Assembly: GCF_037126465.1 (NCBI RefSeq)
Contig: NC_088206.1
Span: 71,303,687 to 71,367,686 of the forward strand
Source: Ornithodoros turicata
Taxonomy: Eukaryota > Arthropoda > Arachnida > Ixodida > Argasidae
DNA: 64,000 bases
Reading direction: 5' to 3'
Under the pieces are notes generated by a model, which saw only the letters and a list, made by a program, of their open reading frames with translations, made no database searches and had not been told where the DNA came from. Shown one piece after another: positions 34,701 to 45,519 of this stretch. The translations under genes were made by a program, and so were the position numbers. Position 1 is the stretch's first letter, and every line of letters starts with the position of its first letter.

Positions 34701-37700
34701 TCCAACAGATAGAATAAGCTCCTGTGAAAGAACGACTAGTGCAGGTGTCCCTACAGAGGGCGCGCGCGCGAGTCCTCTGTTCCTTTAAAACGCCTTAAAG
34801 AATCCTCCACTCGTCAATACAACGCGTCGGAGAAGGAGGGAACGCCGTGACGTAACGTGGTCCCCGGGCACGTGACTCGTGACGTATAGAGCTGCACAGC
34901 TCAAGCAGGTGTACGCGGCGCCGCGAGCTGAGAAGAAAGAAACAAATAAAGAAACAAATAAAAAAAGGCACGGGGTGCTCCCTACGTCACGCGAAGATCG
35001 TGCCGGCCGTCCGCGCCTGCTTTCTCGGACTGTTTCTGTAAATTTGATTACCCAGTTTTAATACGTCGAAGAAGGAAAATATTTTGCATGGTGGCTCCTG
35101 ATGAACAGCTTGACGAATAAGACAGGATTTCACCTCATATCTCCTTTAATGCGAGTGTTCCGCACCCCGTTATTAGTGTTAGTGATGATTGACACCTTAC
35201 CTGACATGCCATCGGCATACCAACGAGGCACAATACCGTGCACGCCACCGCAGCCAGAAGTCCTTCATGTTGGATTAGAGTCTTGCTTTCGTCTTTGAAT
35301 GGAATAAGAGCGCTCTCTACGAGCGCGAACTAGAAAGACAGGAAGAAAGACATGACGAAAGACCTGCACAGGCACAATCTTGAGAGGAGCGAGAAAATCG
35401 CCTGTTTCAATGAAACACCCCAGTCATTAAGACAGATATCGAGGCAAAGTGTGACTAAAGCAGGAAGCAGACGGCACCTGAGAGTCAATGGCCAGGAAGA
35501 ACAACATGATGAAAAACATGGCCGACCAGAGGTTAGGATAGGTGAGCAACGAGATTGCTTGAGGATACGCGATGAATGCCAAGCCGAAGCCTGAAACAAA
35601 GTACAGCGTGCTGAGGCAAACGTCATTCATGATACAGACAAACATTTACGAGCCTTCCATCCAAGGACAAGAACATTTAGCAGTCTCTCAGTCAAGCCTG
35701 CCACGAAACTTTAGACTGTTACCATATTCATTCGATGACGTATGCGTAGTGGTGGACAAAAATTTACTGAACGCGGCGCGGTCTCATTTGATGTTCATCG
35801 ATTACCGTGATTCAATTAAGGGTATCATTACAACATGCAGGGGCTTTAACAAGGTCCAGCCCCCTTAAAGGAAGAACTCGACTCCGGGACAATCCGAAAC
35901 TATTGTAATGGCTTTGTAAATAAATTCGATACAATCTTCCGAAATGAGAAATAAAGTTGGTTTGGCAGTCGGGGACCCCTTAGTTGCCAAAAAAAGTTGG
36001 GAAGCTCAAAACGAAACCGAAACTTCTGAAGGTTCCCTGTCCTATACCTCCTGTACCATGCGTGACGTCACCGGTAGTGTCGTCTGGGCCACGGGCTGTT
36101 TTCCGACCACGCGCTCTGTAACTTCCTCGTGTCACATGGATTACCAGTCATCTGCTTCATCGATTTCGTTCTAAAATATTCTCCAGCAGCAAAAGAGCAA
36201 AACCTACAGAAAGCCGTTCACGAGGAATACCACGTGAGATGAAGCCCAGTGTTGATGGACTGCTTTTCCCTTGAGGAGCGCATAATCACTCAAAGGAAAA
36301 TATTCCTTTTCTAATTATCTGTGCCACTTGGGGACGAGAGATTGTATTCACTGGAACATCGTACACTACGTATTGATGTCGCACTGTCACCTCACACATT
36401 TTTGGAGCGGAGTCCCCCTTTAATGTGTGCAAGCTCTCGTCCGCAGTCATGGCATCTCCCAAGGAGAGAATGACGGCGCCCGCGTCACACATGGCTGACC
36501 ACTCTTAACCCGAACGACACAAGCAAGGAAGCGCTCCCATTTCTCGTAAACTTTTCCCCGCGCTGTACAACCGTTGTCGAACTGAACTGAAACACGAGAG
36601 CAAATCATGGTCGTGAAATATTGGCCGCTGGGTTTGAGATGCAGCCGAGAACGGTTTTATGTGAGACACCCCCGACAGGTGGCTTGCGGAACCGTTGCTG
36701 TAAAGCGGCCTATGTGCCCGAGCACCCGGTCTCAGAGTAGCGGACCCAGTCTCAGAGCCAATAAGAATGAGGACCACAAGGGCGGCCTCCGAACAGGCTA
36801 CGCCCTCCACTGTCGGCGGCATCTTCGGGAGCAGCCGTTGCGCAACATCCTCCAACGTAGCAGTCGATCGAGATCGAGACCTCGAGGAAAGCCATACGCG
36901 ACAACGGTTGAATCTCCTTGAGTGTGAGGAATTCGAGAAGGAAGGAAGGAAGGGACGAACAGAGACGAGAACATTTCGTCCTGTCCTTCCATCTTCCCAT
37001 TCGTAGAACTCCTCAAACTCAAGGAGATGCATCCGTCGTCGCAATTATACCAGCTCACTCACGCGTGCTCGTACCGTAACGTACACCTCCGCGTAGCGTA
37101 GCGGCCAAAGGCCAAATATAAAGCCACAACGTTTCCCACTACCGGGCGAGAACCGTCGCGGCAGAAAGGACGTCACAGGCAGCCCGTTTTCCTGCGCCGT
37201 CCAAACAGTCAGTCTTTGCGCGACTGTGACGCCCCCTGGACGGCAGTGACCGGCAGTGATCAAAGCGAAGGCCTGGTCTCGCCTAGTCGCTGTACCTCGA
37301 GAGTATATGGAGAACGTCAGTGTGGACATTTTCGCCATTCTTCGTTCCCCCTCCGGGACCGCCAGCCCGGCAGTGGGAACGTAGCTTTAACACGCGTGCT
37401 ATGCGCCGCAAATTACGGTACTATGTTCCGTACCAAGAAAACGGTGCGTTCCAGTGATCGTTATTGTACATTGTGTGTAATAGACAATGAGCAGTTTGAG
37501 GGTAGGAACCGCTCGCGCAGAAGTCCTCACCTTCAGACACGACGTCGGGCACGGCCACGCCTAGGTTCTGTGCCATGTTCCCTAAAACGCTGAATACCAC
37601 GACCCCACCGACGATGCTCACTATCATGTCAGCGAACGCAATGATATATACATCTCTGAAAAAAACGAAAGAAGGAAAAGATAAGCGGAAGGGTTTCACT

Positions 37701-40700
37701 GAGGCGCTTCTAACGGAGACGCCACCTGTAGAGGTCGTTCCGGAAATCGTTGTAGCTGCCGAAGCAAATGATGATCCCTTCGGAAACACTGAGGGAGAAG
37801 AATATTTGCTCGGCTGCCTTCTGCCAGACCTGCGAATGTTCCATACGTTCTCCAGGTAGTTAAAGGTCAACTGATTTTGAGATTAGAGTTTTATTCGGCT
37901 GTAAGTTAATTAAAATGTAGATGCCGGCCGCGTGCGAAATTTCATCTAGAGGAGCGTCATAGTTCTTACTGCCAGATAAGCATGAGCTACGGCACTCTTG
38001 GAGGACGTCGTAAGGGTATCTGACCGAGATAGAGTTTATTAAGGGCAGCTCTGAAATAAATATAAACCGTGATGCGGTACCAAGATAGTGCCAAGGTTGT
38101 GCCCCGAATCGATGGCTGGATTGCTTATTGGTAGAACAGAAACAGGAAGCTGCTAACACTTACAGCACTTGTTTAGATTACAGGTCTAGATAGATCTATT
38201 ATTTAGATTGTTTAAGTTATAGTTCTTGTTTAGGTTACTTTTGTGTCCAGCCTGTCGCTTTAACGTCATCTAAAGCCACACAAAGCATGCGCAAAGACAT
38301 AGCTGGAGCAAGGTAGGCTCGTTGCTCTGCAATGCCGACGTCTCGGGCGTATCCATACAGACAGGTGCCTGTCATGTATCGTACGGGAAACCTGGTTTTG
38401 AGTCAAGTTATAACAGTGGCCGTAGGAGCATCGCTTGTCGTTTGCGGGAAGAGCGTATGACCTGCACAGCACAACAGTGGCAATCACCATGTCCTCTGCC
38501 GCATGGTCCGCTGTCTGCTTTCCACGTGCAATTACTCTCCTCTCCTTCATCTAAGAGATCCTCGTGGTATCATATAGGCTCAGTATAAGTTACTTCTACT
38601 ATAAGTACTTATTTGCGCCACTCTTCGCGAAGTAGCGACAGGCGAAACTACTATCGCGTCGCTGAGAGGTCTTCGCATGTCCAGGTCTCTACCTGTATCA
38701 GTGGACCGTGTGTCTATGTCTTCTCGTTCTGCTGCATTTCGCATGAGCATGTATGTGTGTATGTGAGCATGTGTGTGTGCCCAAATTTTGAAAGGAAGTT
38801 AAAACATAAGGCGAAAGACAGCCAACAATTTCTGCTATCTCCGGTGCGCGGCACGTCCTTATGGAGTGTTCCCCGCAACGCTATTGCCCGCAACGTCCAC
38901 ATTAACGCAATGTTAGCGCTTGCAGTCATGCGCTTGCAGTCATGTGCTTGCAGTCATGTGCCGGTTTGCGTTGTAGCGCAATAGCCGCTCAATTAGTTCC
39001 GCTTCATAAATGTCCCGGCGAAATATGTCTCCTAAAGCAGACGAACGAACGCTATGCTAGGTGTTTGGTCTTCAGGTGTTTGGTCCTCAGGTGATAGCAA
39101 AGAGGCCGACAAGAGCAGACGGCAAGAGCAACGGTACACTAGCGCCACCAACGTCTACTGATGGTTGAAAAGCAGCTGGCAAAACGTTCACCAGGTGGAG
39201 ATTCGAGCCACCCCCAAGGTTGTCCCTCATATCAGACACCTAACGTTCTATACCAGGAGCATGTAGGTACATGTTTTCGCTGTTAACTTGTTTGCACCTT
39301 CTATTCAGTCACAATAAAACGAAATTATTCTTCAAATCGAACTGCATGCTAACCTTGAATTGAAGGACTTTCGACCAGTCAGGCACGAAGTAGTAGTACA
39401 GGCCTTCACCTGCCCCTTCTAAGCTCAGTCCTTTGATTAAGAGCACTCCGATTATGAAAAACGGCGCCACAGCGGTGACGTACACAACCTAGAAGAGTAC
39501 GCAAGAAATGAGTTCCGCTGAAAGGATGCGAGATCAACGTTACATCACCTTTCCGGAGGATCTGATACCCTTGAAGATGCAGAAGAAGACCAGGATCCAA
39601 GCAATGACCAAAGCGCAGGCTATCTCCATCCGGAGACTTCCTAAGTTCTCCAGACCTTCACTTAACGCTAACACACGTTTGCTGGAAAAGTCGAGCATTA
39701 AATGAGAAAAAGAAGAAAAAAAAAATCTGAACGATCAGTTTCCGAGGTTGCCGTCAACAAAATATAACTGAGTCAGATTAAAGTAAAAATATCGAGACGA
39801 ACGGTGAACGTGCGTAGAAAAAATACGTGATTTTCTATCGACTTCTAAAACAAAGCATGTTGCACAGCGGCAGCAGGACTTGTCTGGAGCGTATCAAGCG
39901 CACGTGCGTTCCAGAAGGTGCTACAGGTTACAGTGTTTTTTTAGCTTTGTTAGTGCGCTAAAATTATGAAGTCATGGGAAACGACGCAAAACCCGAGACA
40001 GAATGCTTTATGTATCGGGTTTTCTTCATTCGCAACGTCCCAGCTCTCCTGCACCCTCAGCACTTTCTCGCCGTTTTAAACCGCGATCAGCATTGCGTCG
40101 CGAACGCGATTCAAAGTCACATAGCCAATTCGGCCAGTTTGAGTGCAGACATCGACACTTCCCCGATTACAGTAAACGGGCACCAGCTCCCGTGGCGTAC
40201 TGGTTGCGAAGATCGCTTCCCGTGAGAACGAGACCTGCAGGTGACACGGGTTTGAATCCTGTCACCGGCTGTGCTGTCTGAGGTTTTCCCTGGGTTTTCC
40301 GAAGTCTATTTCCAGACGAACGTCGGCACAGTTCCCCCTGAAGTCGGCCCAGGAGGCATACTAACCCCCCTCCTGTCCCCCACTCCTTCCTGCTGTCCTC
40401 TCTCATGGACCACAGAGTCCCTCCCCTCCCCCTGTCCGCCGTTCATAGCCACAGTTGCTTCGCGGCGCTAACATGTATTTAAAAAAAAAAGAATACGCGA
40501 GAGCCATTAAATACCCATCACTTCTACCTAATCGAAAACTCTACGGCTCTCGCGCGGTACTTACTAGAAAAACTGTTCCGGAGCGGATTGTGTGGCGTTC
40601 GTGCAGTTCCCCAGCAGATGCTGATAGGCGGCCAGCGGTGCGAGCACAATCTCCTGCGTGTCGGCTTTCCCAACGGGCACAGTGTCGTTTCCAGTACCGT

Positions 40701-43700
40701 TGTCTGGTTTGTAGAGCGAGAAGAGGGTCGCATTGACCAGGCGACAGGGGACCTGCATGGTTAAACAGCGTGGTTGCCAGGTCGGCGATCATCGGGTAAT
40801 TACACCAAGGTACTGCAACTAGGAGACTTCTCGGCGTGGTCATTATTACACCCAATACCTAAATGCGAGATTTTTTTATTTTTTTGATAGCTTTACCTGA
40901 ATTTTTATTTAAAGAAAGCTATACGAGAGCATCATACTTTGTTTTTGCAGTTCGAGTTATATACAGAGAGAGAGAGAGAGAGAGAGAGATTATGGGTTTA
41001 ATGGGCACAAAGGCAGCAAAGGCCATAGAGCGCCAAAACTATGGTGAGTTATATACAGCCATGCGGACCTCCTCCGGAGTATGTAACCATTACGTGATTA
41101 ATTATCTAAGATTCATTAACTTTTTAATGCACCTGAGCTCCCTTTTGAACTGGTCTCCCTCGCAAATGTGAAAATAAATAAATAAACACAGGGGTTTTTG
41201 GGCACAAGTGAGATAGAAGAATGGAAGACAGACCACGTTGAAAGCCATTCTACTTTTTTCTAAATCTGTGTTTGAGGTTTGCTGTATAGAAATTAAAAAA
41301 AAAAGAATAATATATTTGAAGGATGACTGTTTTGGCATCCTGCTACTAACTTTTGACCGAAAGCCCCCAGTTAATTAATGAATTTTAAGTAATAGTCATC
41401 TAGTAGCTGCATACTCTTTAAGAGACTACTTGTCCTTCGAGAGTACAACTTCGGAAGTACTTGTCCGCCTGGTCGTACAAGCCGAGTGCAAGAACGGCAT
41501 GTACGCTGCTCTCAGATTTTTTATAAAAAATCTCGTGTGCCGAAAAAGAAAAGAAAAAGGAACACCCTGTACACTGAACTATAGCACCGTAAACAGCGGT
41601 AGTTTGTCTATATACAACACTAGATTTTTTAATAATACACCGACGGGTCGTCTTCAGTTACCCTGTCGTGATTGTGGTTGTACCTGTTTTTAATGAGACT
41701 TTTATAAGGGTAAGGGTAATCTTACCCCTATCGTCTTATAGTTATTCTGCATAGGACGCCCTCGCGCGGCGGACGGACATTTAAAACTGCTTTACTGCAC
41801 AGGGTATACGGCTTATATCAAACAGTACCGATATATCGAACAGTATAAGCAGTTTGGTTATAACGAAGGTTCTACGTGACGTCCATTATCTTCTTGCGGT
41901 ACTTACGACGCCCTCACTCCGAACATAGCAGTTGTCGTCTGCCCAATTGGGATCGCAGGTCGCCCAGGGCAAGTCCTTCCAGAGAGAATAATAGATGTAG
42001 ACGAGGGCGTAAGCCAAGAGGACGTTGTAATAGAGTCCGACCATGACGCATACGTACACCATAGACCAGCCCACACCTACGAACACAATTGCGGCCACGA
42101 AAACGGCTTCACAAAAGAACCAATACGTTCCCTTACGGGTCACTATACCGTCAATATAAATTCCCGTTTACCAAAATGTAAACCAGCCAAAGTAGGTATA
42201 CCTATAAAAGTACGCTTACGCGCAAGTATTTAGATAGCGTGTTAGTACTTGAAAACGTGAAAAACTTTCAGTGAAGATAACTGAAACAAGGTGACGACAG
42301 TGAAGAAGGCTGAGGCAGCCAATAGATATAACTCGAAGTGCGCTAGGGCGAGGGCGTTCAAACAGGTGCTTAAACAGCGCAGGAAATGTAATGTGAACAT
42401 ATCGGATGACTACGTCAGAGTCAGGATTGATGAAATTCAACGGTGTTTCACTTACTTTTGAGCAAGCACATAAATGAAGAGGATAAGCACGATCATTAAT
42501 CCATAACTTAAAAACCGGTTAAAAAACGGGTTTTTAAGTTATGGATCTATACCACCAGCTCGCTTGCTACCTCTCTATCCTCTCGTTAACGATCATTAAT
42601 TTAACTTAGATGCATGGTACCCAAATGCTCGCGGGCAAGTGCTTGAAGGGCAGTTCATGTACCCCAACAACACCGAATATCCTCTGGCTGTACGGATAAT
42701 GTCCTAACGCATTCGTACGTCCGACGGATATTCTGAGGATATCCGTCGGACGTACGAATTTGTTAGGACATTATCCGTACATCCAGAGGATATTCGGTGC
42801 TGTCGGGGTACTGTATAGCGAAATGTTTCGCGGAAAATTTTGCACTGAACAACTAACACAACTTTCATTACTGTCCCTCTAGTGGACACATACTGCGCTA
42901 TCTCAGACACGGCAACCCATTAATGAGAAGGAAACCCACATCCTCAGTAATTTCCTGATATGGAGTTCGCCACTCGTGACTGCCGCTCACTCACTCCACT
43001 GTTGAGTTCACGGTGTGTGAGCGTTACTCAGGTTCCCACATGCTGAGATCACCCGGATTGAGTAGCATTTAAGCTCACTCATACCTAGTTCATTAGGCCA
43101 CACTGAGCAAGAATGAGCATCCTCGTGAGTGAGTTTTGCTCACGCGCATCTCGTTCGCTCACTCTCTGCTCATCTCTTCGATTGCTCGTTCATGCTCACG
43201 GGTGAGTTTTGCTCATGCTCGTATTTTCGTGTGATCGCTCATGCTCAATCATGCTCAGCTCAATCGCCGCATTGAGCATGAATGAGCATGCTCATGGGTC
43301 AGTTTTGCCAAGGTATGGTAGAAGAAAGAGAACACTCAAGCACTGCCCTCCTGTGACAATTCCTGAATTCCGTCAAAGACTGTGCACTGCTGACGCCTTT
43401 TCATCATGTCCTCGGAATTCTGCCAAACTTACGCCATTTTGTTACCCACGTGTCTCACGTGACATCCCGGCACATTACTCTTTCTCCGGGTGATCGGAAA
43501 TGCCATCAAATTAATTTCAAATTTTAATAAGTATGACGTCATATGCGCGCAAATCTTCCATCCGTCTGGCAATATTGCCCCTTCAAGCTCAATTTCCGTC
43601 TCCTCACTACAGCCGCTGGCAGCCTTCCAACGTGGAGGGGAGGGCGGAGACCGGAAAGCTGGGTGCTCTGTTACTGTAAGACAGACACCAGAGCCTTCGA

Positions 43701-44527
43701 TGACGTCAGCAACACTATGAAGTTATCCAGGTTATTTCGAAAATACACGCGGCACTTACCTAATTAAGTGCGTAATGTTCGATAGCGACATTAATGTTTT
43801 GCTTACTGACTCTCGTGGCGAGGTTGAATTATAATGTGAAATATAATATTTATTTATTTATTTATTTAATATTTGTTTAAGCCGACATAATAGGCTGGAA
43901 CCAGCAACAGTGACGAGGTCACTGGTCCCATACAGCAGCTGCAGCGTCACATGCACTTCAACAATAATAATAATAATAAAAAAAACTATACGACTAAAGA
44001 GAACAAAAACAATGAACTATGATTCACTATAAACATCTCACAAAAAAGAAGACAAAACACCATAGAAGATATATGAGACAAAAAATAAATACAACTTGGC
44101 AACTGATAATGAGTAACGAAACTACAATACTTTCGTACAATTACTTTCAATATTCCATAGGCGTGGTACTTTAAGTGTTGAAGGAAGTTGCTCACCTCTT
44201 CCCAAGAGAACGCCTCCGAAGGCTCTTATGGAACCGAAGCTGCAGAACTGTCCCAGGACGAGTTCCAGGAAGTACATGGGTCTTCCGACGACAATCATAA
44301 GCACGACGTAGGGAACCAGAAACGCCCCTGGAATAAGACACCTCATGTCGCCGTCTGTCCAGACAGTGTGATCGAGTCTCACCGCCGCCGTTGTTGAAAG
44401 CGATGTAGGGGAACCTCCAAACGTTTCCCAGCCCAACCGAGAGGCCGATGCAGGAAAGAACAAACTCCACCTTGTTGTCCCATTTCTCCCTCGGCTCGAT
44501 CGGCACGATCGGTTCCAGCGACGCCAT
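28525..44527 (-). CDS. SLC6 family sodium-dependent amino-acid transporter, 14 coding exons, complete
   Basis: This is a twelve-helix plasma-membrane carrier of the neurotransmitter:sodium symporter family, closest by motif to invertebrate nutrient amino-acid transporters. Minus-strand exons: 44383-44527, 44196-44327, 41907-42076, 40565-40752, 39549-39681, 39354-39488, 37726-37829, 37531-37655, 35478-35590, 35201-35329, 34018-34117, 32782-32882, 30834-30989, 28525-28767. They sum to 1974 nt, giving 657 residues and TAA, with all phases compatible and GT/AG borders. TM1 carries [11 protein letters not shown] and the following NNGGGAFLVPY. The large loop between TM3 and TM4 has the paired cysteines (133 and 142) and five N-glycosylation sequons. 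TM6 reads [20 protein letters not shown]. Gly32 sits where monoamine carriers have Asp, favouring an amino-acid substrate. Glu318 in the unwound TM6 segment is unusual. The C-terminus is proline-rich. Exon 1 follows a splice acceptor directly at ATG. Substrate is not known. Confidence 0.93.
30380..30690. repeat. GTTACT-rich repeat in SLC6 last intron
   Basis: AGTTAC and related motifs recur every 10-30 bases on the plus strand. A second stretch of the same style lies at 48760-49260. Likely decayed copies of one element. Confidence 0.45.
30834..30989 (-). CDS. SLC6 coding exon 13: end of TM11 and TM12
   Basis: Encodes the end of TM11 ([10 protein letters not shown]), the loop YVYPTWANI, and TM12 ([20 protein letters not shown]). 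52 codons. Donor GTGAGT after Gly-Tyr. Confidence 0.92.
31217..31739. mobile_element. Non-autonomous hAT-type transposon with intact 8-bp target duplication
   Basis: Terminal inverted repeats TAGAGATGC (31217-31225) and GCATCTCTA (31731-31739) bound 523 bp. The 8-bp duplication ACCAAGGC lies at 31209-31216 and 31740-31747. Length of duplication and the TAGAGATGC end fit the hAT superfamily. There is no transposase; the interior is A/T-run rich. It sits in the twelfth coding intron of the SLC6 gene. Confidence 0.8.
32782..32882 (-). CDS. SLC6 coding exon 12: start of TM11
   Basis: Encodes [13 protein letters not shown], matching the usual intracellular loop 5, then the CWKYICPAV block of TM11. 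Acceptor CAACGCAG, donor GTAAGA. Confidence 0.92.
34018..34117 (-). CDS. SLC6 coding exon 11: TM10
   Basis: Encodes [15 protein letters not shown], then [18 protein letters not shown]. The GG-Y-x-x-x-x-D-S/T block at the start of TM10 is conserved in the family. Ends in phase 1. Confidence 0.92.
35201..35329 (-). CDS. SLC6 coding exon 10: TM9
   Basis: Encodes [20 protein letters not shown] and TM9 ([20 protein letters not shown]). Exactly 43 codons. Acceptor TTTCTAG, donor GTAAGG. Confidence 0.92.
35478..35590 (-). CDS. SLC6 coding exon 9: extracellular loop 4 and TM8
   Basis: Encodes [15 protein letters not shown] and then [18 protein letters not shown], the TM8 segment that holds the conserved Asp-Ser of the second sodium site. 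Acceptor TTTCAG. Confidence 0.93.
36911..37055. repeat. Foldback element with retroposon-like tail
   Basis: Left arm about 36911-36935 and right arm about 37003-37025 are inverted copies (TCTCCTTGAGTGTGAGGA versus its inverse). The right side continues with ATTATACCAGCTCACTC, similar to the tails at 42.56 and 49.74 kb. In intron 8 of the SLC6 gene. Assignment to that family is tentative. Confidence 0.4.
37531..37655 (-). CDS. SLC6 coding exon 8: TM7
   Basis: Encodes [20 protein letters not shown] (TM7), [13 protein letters not shown], then PDVVSEG at the start of extracellular loop 4. The preceding intron is 70 bp. Donor GTGAGG. Confidence 0.92.
37726..37829 (-). CDS. SLC6 coding exon 7: TM6
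   Basis: Encodes [18 protein letters not shown] and the rest of TM6, [11 protein letters not shown]. Glu318 replaces the aromatic or small residue usual at the unwound bend. Ends in phase 2 inside Arg336. Confidence 0.92.
39354..39488 (-). CDS. SLC6 coding exon 6: TM5 and extracellular loop 3
   Basis: Encodes [20 protein letters not shown] (TM5), then the loop [20 protein letters not shown], a hallmark block of the family. Exactly 45 codons, phase 0. The preceding intron is 60 bp. Confidence 0.93.
39549..39681 (-). CDS. SLC6 coding exon 5: TM4
   Basis: Encodes [17 protein letters not shown], then TM4 ([19 protein letters not shown]) and the conserved KGIRSSGK. Acceptor TTTTCCAG, donor GTGATG. 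Confidence 0.92.
40186..40490 (+). repeat. tRNA-derived SINE copy in SLC6 intron 4
   Basis: Head with A box (GTGGCGTACTGG) and B box (GGGTTTGAATCC), then the family body: GCTGTGCTGTCTGAGGTTTT, GTCGGCACAGTTCCCCCTGA and the 3' end AGTTGCTTCGCGGCGCTAAC, followed by an A run (40479-40490). The best complete copy in the window with its own A tail. Confidence 0.75.
40565..40752 (-). CDS. SLC6 coding exon 4: glycosylated extracellular loop 2
   Basis: 62 residues, hydrophilic, with five sequons (NAT, NGT, NDT, NCT, NAT). It ends in phase 2 inside a tyrosine codon; donor GTAAGT. The apparent stop TAG just past QFF is made by reading into the intron. Confidence 0.92.
40865..41567. mobile_element. CAGGGTGTT-ended DNA element, left end lost
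   Basis: Shares blocks with 54905-55880: ATGCGGAC, a TCATTAAC-TTTAAT stretch, a GAAAGCC-ATTCTA block, and at the right end GGAACACCCTGTACA, an inverse of the ACAGGGTGTT end. The left terminus could not be recognised. It lies in SLC6 intron 3. Confidence 0.45.
40965..40990. repeat. (GA)n microsatellite
   Basis: About 12 uninterrupted GA units inside the preceding element. Confidence 0.95.
41907..42076 (-). CDS. SLC6 coding exon 3: TM3 and start of extracellular loop 2
   Basis: Encodes [19 protein letters not shown], then the loop with [19 protein letters not shown]. The two cysteines (133, 142) are the expected disulphide pair. Acceptor TTCGTAG, donor GTAAGT. Confidence 0.93.
42501..42588 (+). 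mobile_element. Short foldback retroposon with 12-bp target duplication
   Basis: A hairpin (arms 42501-42517 and 42527-42544) is followed by the tail CCACCAGCTCGCTTGC. The 12-bp direct repeat ACGATCATTAAT flanks it at 42489-42500 and 42589-42600. The tail matches that of the element at 49.7 kb and resembles that at 51.3 kb. It is in SLC6 intron 2. Confidence 0.65.
42661..42810. repeat. Foldback element, intact copy
   Basis: About 75-bp arms meet near 42735 with almost no loop, ending in CCCCAACAACACCG and its inverse (one to two mismatches). Same family as 6645-6784. The ends are flanked by GTA and TAC, too short for a firm target duplication. Confidence 0.75.
43000..43310. repeat. GCTCA/TGAGC-rich degenerate tandem repeat
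   Basis: TGAGCATGAATGAGCATGC-like and CTCATGCTC-like words recur irregularly over 300 bp, on both strands because the word is partly palindromic. In SLC6 intron 2. Confidence 0.6.
44196..44327 (-). CDS. SLC6 coding exon 2: TM2
   Basis: Completes GGG then AFLVPY and TM2, ending in the conserved LELVLGQF turn. The intron before it is only 55 bp. Donor GTGAG follows Gly-Arg. Confidence 0.92.
44383..44527 (-). CDS. SLC6 coding exon 1: start codon and TM1
   Basis: Starts at ATG immediately after an acceptor (TTCCTTCCCAG). Encodes residues 1-48 and one base of Gly49, including the TM1 substrate and sodium site [10 protein letters not shown]. Donor GTGAG at 44382. Confidence 0.93.
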
Positions 44528-45233
44528 CTGGGAAGGAATACCATTGGAATAACATTAGGCGAACCTGAACCTGGACACATGCTACTGATACCTCCTGCTC
44601 TCGGCTATTTCAATTTGCAAGCAAATACAATGGCTTTCGTAGAGTGGTCAAGCTATTTGATAACAATTTCAGATCTCATGTCGGGAAGTAACCATGAGCC
44701 TGTGTCGCTGTTCCGCGTAATGCCCAAGTTGTAAAAGTTCCACCTACTCTGACTCACGGTGCTGTAGTTCGCTCATGTTTGATCATCGTAGTTCCTTCGC
44801 GATGTATAAAGCTACGAATTATCACTAATTAAGAAGAGGATGAACTGTGGCACTTGATGCATGAAATCGCAGTTACATTTAAGGACCTTCTGAGTTGCCG
44901 ATAGTATACTCTGTGCTATGGTACACATCCACAGCCTGCGGTGTGTTTGTGTGTGTGCAGTAAGCGAACTCAAGTGCTGCTAGGGGACGAGCTGTACAGC
45001 AGCTTCCCTCTCACTGGAAAACCGAGGCGACGTTTCGGTGATCGTCACGAACAAAATCGGGCAGCGCTTCGTACCAGAAGAAAGACTCCCTTTAGTCCTG
45101 AAGTCCGCGACACAACAGAGTGGCGTGTAAATGCGGAGGAATAGTGGCAGTTCTTTCGTTGGTCGTTACGCCACTATATCGAGAGAAAATAGTACGAACT
45201 ACTTTCGTCAACGAAGATGTGAGCGGTGCTTAC

Positions 45234-45400
45234 CCCAAAGTAGTCTTCGAGAGGCGGGCGTGACACCCTGCGCCGATCTTCTCCTTCTTCCTCTTCCGCG
45301 CACGACCGTGGCGGTTATTTCAATTTCTTCTTCTTCTTCTTCGTGCTCCTGAGAGAGGAAGGTTCGTTATGGTGGTGCGTAATTTCCGGGAGGACTGTGG
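45234..45400 (-). other. Probable non-coding leader exon of the SLC6 gene
   Basis: On the minus strand the sequence ending CTACTTTGGG at 45234 is followed by GTAAGC, a good donor. Coding exon 1 begins exactly at ATG after an acceptor, so an upstream leader exon is required, and this is the nearest good candidate (intron 44528-45233, 706 bp). There is no ATG in the proposed exon. The 5' end is not placed. Confidence 0.4.
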
Positions 45401-45519
45401 GTCGGAGTGTTGGTCGCGGGATCGCGCGTCCGTCCTGACTTCACGGGAAACTCCGCCGGTGCCGAGATTAAAGCCTGGGCCACCACCTCCCAGCAGGGTT
45501 GCGGAGTTGCCACTCCGGA

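Noticed and set aside
40524..40855. Three overlapping minus-strand frames at SLC6 exon 4 as separate genes
   Set aside because: Only the frame that joins exon 3 and exon 5 in phase is coding; the others are shadows.
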